From Bifidobacterium cuniculi (GTDB lineage: Bacteria; Actinomycetota; Actinomycetes; Actinomycetales; Bifidobacteriaceae), in contig NZ_JGYV01000001.1 of NCBI RefSeq assembly GCF_000741575.1, forward strand, positions 124,001 through 188,000: DNA of 64,000 nucleotides. The letters run 5' to 3'. A model generated the notes under the pieces. The model had not been told where the DNA came from, made no database searches, and saw only the letters and a list, made by a program, of their open reading frames with translations. The translations under genes and the position numbers were made by a program. Below are positions 61,503 to 64,000 of this stretch, piece by piece. Positions within the stretch are counted from its first letter, which is position 1. Every line of letters starts with the position of its first letter.

Positions 61503-61609
61503 GGGTCGATGCTCCTCCTGTGAAAAGACCATGCCATTCTACCAAGCCGGCTTACGATGCTCCGGCGGAGGGTTCTCGGCAGTCCGACGCGTCCAAAACC
61601 CGCGCTTGA

Positions 61610-62884
61610 ATGGACGGCATGATCGAAGTGCCAGACATGTCGCAGCTCCTGGGATTCGTGCCCACCGCCCAGTACGGGGACACCCTGGATGCGGGGCGCC
61701 CCTGCGACGTCCCTGCGGACCTGCCCTGCGCGGACCGGGCGGCGCGCGGGGGAGCGCTGCACCTGTCCAGCGTGCTGCCGGCACTCGCGGATGCCATCGG
61801 CGCGCCGGTGTCCACCGCCGTGCACGCCGACGGTGCACGGCTGCGCCGGGCCCTCGGGTTCCCCCAGGCACGCAGTGCCGTGGTGGTCCTGGTGGACGGA
61901 TTGGGATACTGGAACCTGGCCCTGCGCATCGGGCATGCCCCTTACCTGCGGTCCCTCCTGCGGGACAGCGTGAACCGTCGGCCGATCTGCACGACGTCAC
62001 CCAGCACGACCACGGCCGCCCTGGCCGCCTTCGGCACCGGTACCTGCCCGGGACTGACCTGTATGACGGGCTATACGCAGCGCAATCCGGCCACCGACGA
62101 GCTCGCCCAGCTCATCGCCTTCCGCAATGCACCGTCACCCGAGTCCCTGCAGCGTGAGCCCACGGTCTTCGAGCTCCTGGCCGCACGGGACGTGCCGGTG
62201 ACCAGCGTGGGCCTGAGCCGCTTCGCGTTCTCTCCCTTCACCCGTGCCGCCCTGCGCGGGTCGCGCTACATCTGTGCCGACACGCCCCGGGACCGGGTAC
62301 GCAAGGCCGCGCATGCCTGTGCGCAGCCGGGGCTGGCCTACCTGTACCTGCGCGACGTGGACAAGACCGGCCATGCCAATGGCTGGGACGGCGAGGATTG
62401 GGTGGCCGCCGTCGAGAAGGTGGACGGCCAGCTGGCGACGCTGCGTCGACTGCTGCCTCAGGGCACGCTCATGGTCATCGTGGCCGACCATGGCATGGTG
62501 GAGTCCGACCCGTCGGCGCGGATCGACGTGGCCTCGGATCCCGCGCTCATGCAGGGCGTGCACATGCTGGCCGGCGAACCCCGCTCGATGATGGTGTATG
62601 TGGAGGAAGGCCAGGAGGTGCAGGATGTGGCCGACAGGTGGCGCGGGCGTCTGGCTGGGCGCGCATGGGTGCGCACCAGGCAAGAGGCGGTGGATGCCGG
62701 GTTCTTCGGTCCCATGGGCCGGCAGGCCTGGGACACGGTCGGTGACCTCGTGGTGGAGGCTGCAGGCGCTGTCACCCTGGTGGATTCGGCTCACCAAAGC
62801 GAGGGGGCGATGCTGCTGCCCGGCGTCCACGGTTCGCAGACCATGATGGAGATGGACATCCCCTGTCTGGTCGACATGGCGTGA
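61610..62884 (+). CDS. Alkaline phosphatase superfamily protein (type I phosphodiesterase/nucleotide pyrophosphatase)
   Basis: 424-residue protein of the PDE/NPP group. Metal-site motifs: VVVLVDGLGYWNLALR, the nucleophile region TSPSTTTAALAAFGTG (Thr in TT), DKTGHANGW and VIVADHGM. No signal peptide is visible, so it may be cytoplasmic. The substrate is unknown; similar actinobacterial genes are adjacent to sepH and dut-like genes. ATG 61619 is an alternative start 9 bp downstream. Confidence 0.8.
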   Translation: MDGMIEVPDMSQLLGFVPTAQYGDTLDAGRPCDVPADLPCADRAARGGALHLSSVLPALADAIGAPVSTAVHADGARLRRALGFPQARSAVVVLVDGLGYWNLALRIGHAPYLRSLLRDSVNRRPICTTSPSTTTAALAAFGTGTCPGLTCMTGYTQRNPATDELAQLIAFRNAPSPESLQREPTVFELLAARDVPVTSVGLSRFAFSPFTRAALRGSRYICADTPRDRVRKAAHACAQPGLAYLYLRDVDKTGHANGWDGEDWVAAVEKVDGQLATLRRLLPQGTLMVIVADHGMVESDPSARIDVASDPALMQGVHMLAGEPRSMMVYVEEGQEVQDVADRWRGRLAGRAWVRTRQEAVDAGFFGPMGRQAWDTVGDLVVEAAGAVTLVDSAHQSEGAMLLPGVHGSQTMMEMDIPCLVDMA

Positions 62885-62897
62885 GCGCCGGGGCGCC

Positions 62898-63863
62898 TCA
62901 TTTGGAGGAGGTGCCGAACATGATCTCGTCCCAGCTGGGTACCGGGGGACGGTGTCCACGCGAGCCGTGGGGCCTTTCCGACGATGTTGCGGACGCGGGG
63001 ACGTCGGTTTTTTCCGCTGCAGGCGTATCCTTCGCTTCCGGTTCCAGGTCCCTGGCCGGCTGGAGGGCCACATGGTCGATTGGCGCGTCCTGCCGCATGT
63101 CGTCTTTGTCCCCCTCCGGGGTGGCCTCGTCCGTGCCTGGGTCCGGCTGGCCGCCGCCGAGAGCGGATACGGTCATCTCGATGCGGGCCGAGCGCACGGA
63201 ATTGCCCGGCAGGTCGATGGAGCGCGGCAGCACCTCGTCGTCGGCGTCGTCCTGCGTGGCCGGCGGCAGCGGGGAGGCGTCGAGCTCGCCGATGAGCTTG
63301 CGGGCCGCCTTGTTGATGCACACCACGGAATTGTCCCGCATGTTCCAGGACCATTCGGCACGTATGGGACGGCCCGCCGAAGTGAAGGAGGCGGTGATGC
63401 GCCATGGTTCCAGGCCCCGGCGCGTCGCACCCCAGGAGACTTCCTCCGAGCGGATCCGCGCGGCCGCCAGGGTGCGGTCGATGAGATCCTCGAGCGTGCG
63501 CATGTTGCTTTCCTTGGGGGCCGGGACATGCAGGAACTGTTCGATGGCGTAGGCCTTCTCGGACTGCACCGTTGCGGAGAAACGGCGTACCAGCGCGGGG
63601 GAGAGGCCATAGCGTTGCGCGACCTGGTCGGGGTCGAGGCCGGCTCGGATCAGCGACTGGATCTGGGAGATCGGAAGGGTGCGTGTCGGAGGCGTCACGT
63701 TGACTTCACGGCGTTCCGCCAGGACCTGTTTGGCTTCGAGGAGCGCATGCTCGAGCCGGTCGTCGACGGGTACGACGAAGCGCTGGTCGCCCGCCGCGAA
63801 CACCAGGGCTCCCGTGTCGGTCACGGAATCGAACCGGGCTGTCGGATAATTCTCGGAAGCCAT
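62898..63863 (-). CDS. sepH: Cell division protein SepH (DUF3071)
   Basis: 321-residue actinobacterial divisome protein that stimulates FtsZ assembly. The N-terminal DUF3071 domain (about residues 1-170) includes a helix-turn-helix (SQIQSLIRAGLDPDQVAQRY, GLSPALVRRFS) and SEEVSWGATRRG; the C-terminal half is disordered, acidic and Pro/Ala-rich, ending RPPVPSWDEIMFG. The ATG at 63863 follows AAAGAGG. It converges on the phosphodiesterase gene with a 13-bp gap. Confidence 0.9.
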   Translation of the reverse strand: MASENYPTARFDSVTDTGALVFAAGDQRFVVPVDDRLEHALLEAKQVLAERREVNVTPPTRTLPISQIQSLIRAGLDPDQVAQRYGLSPALVRRFSATVQSEKAYAIEQFLHVPAPKESNMRTLEDLIDRTLAAARIRSEEVSWGATRRGLEPWRITASFTSAGRPIRAEWSWNMRDNSVVCINKAARKLIGELDASPLPPATQDDADDEVLPRSIDLPGNSVRSARIEMTVSALGGGQPDPGTDEATPEGDKDDMRQDAPIDHVALQPARDLEPEAKDTPAAEKTDVPASATSSERPHGSRGHRPPVPSWDEIMFGTSSK

Positions 63864-63882
63864 GCCAACACCTCTTTCATCC

Positions 63883-63906
63883 ACATTGTGAGCAATTTAC
63901 ATTGTG
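63883..63906. repeat. Two direct repeats ACATTGTG upstream of sepH
   Basis: Copies at 63883-63890 and 63899-63906, start to start 16 bp. They sit 20-43 bp upstream of the sepH start in a short intergenic region shared with an unseen rightward gene. From here to 64000 there is AT-rich promoter-like sequence and no complete gene. Confidence 0.35.
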
Positions 63907-64000
63907 CCCCACGTGTCGGATTTTTCGTTTCGGCAAAATCGTGTATCCTATGCGGGGAAAAAGCATGCAAGACATGCGGTATATGGATGGCTCCGGCCCG

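Overview
The window is high-GC actinobacterial chromosome and looks like Bifidobacterium or a close relative. The support is the strong G/C third-position bias, the order miaB-miaA-ftsK-pgsA-cinA-clgR-DUF3046-recA-recX-(rnpB)-hpf-secA, an isolated aconitase, a PASTA-domain kinase beside a polyprenyl synthetase, a TTG-started rpoD followed by a type II topoisomerase B subunit, and SepH (DUF3071). The species assignment is inference from gene content; no 16S or ribosomal operon is present. No tRNA, CRISPR array or intact prophage was recognised.

Layout. 1-12265: end of an oligopeptide ABC ATPase gene, a membrane protein, exonuclease III, a DUF3710/DUF3159/RNA uracil methyltransferase/lipoprotein run, a CtpE-like P-type ATPase, aconitase and nicotinamidase. 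12255-14318: a DUF262 (GmrSD-like) protein with a C-terminal RAMA-like domain, overlapping the nicotinamidase gene. 14395-16670: a 2.3-kb island of decayed mobile DNA, with nested inverted repeats, two copies of a small MITE-like element, an IS256-type transposase relic and a broken coiled-coil gene. 16770-22294: an ABC-2 exporter operon divergent from a NarL-type two-component system, with two inverted repeats between them. 22324-24840: a 5'-truncated dehydrogenase, a Bax-inhibitor-1 family protein and a class I glutamine amidotransferase-like hydrolase. 24851-35530: small alarmone synthetase, tRNA modification (MiaB, MiaA), FtsK, PgsA, CinA/PncC, ClgR, DUF3046, RecA under a clear LexA box, and RecX. 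35528-35895: RNase P RNA on the minus strand. 36099-41204: HPF, SecA, TrpD. 41207-46639: membrane protein, PlsC, PASTA kinase, polyprenyl synthase, DUF4192 protein. 46749-63863: RpoD, ParE-type topoisomerase subunit, glycosyltransferase, MFS transporter, Lhr helicase (with a possible degenerate LexA box on its start codon), sugar transporter, ParC-type subunit, phosphodiesterase/alkaline phosphatase family protein, SepH.

How the genes work together. Most of the window is housekeeping: RNA modification and processing (MiaA, MiaB, uracil methyltransferase, RNase P), replication, segregation and division (ParE/ParC, FtsK, SepH), DNA repair (RecA, RecX, XthA, Lhr), secretion (SecA), envelope lipid and polyprenoid synthesis (PgsA, PlsC, polyprenyl synthase, GT4 glycosyltransferase) and stress control (alarmone synthetase, HPF, ClgR, Ser/Thr kinase). 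Accessory content is concentrated at 12.2-23 kb.

Non-coding features that stand out are loop-less perfect palindromes at convergent gene ends (96 bp at 791-886, which contains both stop codons, and 70 bp at 42477-42546), a family of long GC-rich terminator hairpins, and the duplicated MITE-like element whose ends each carry two copies of a short motif 41 bp apart. The best candidates for something new are the DUF262-RAMA gene coupled to pncA, the MITE family, and the giant palindromic terminators.
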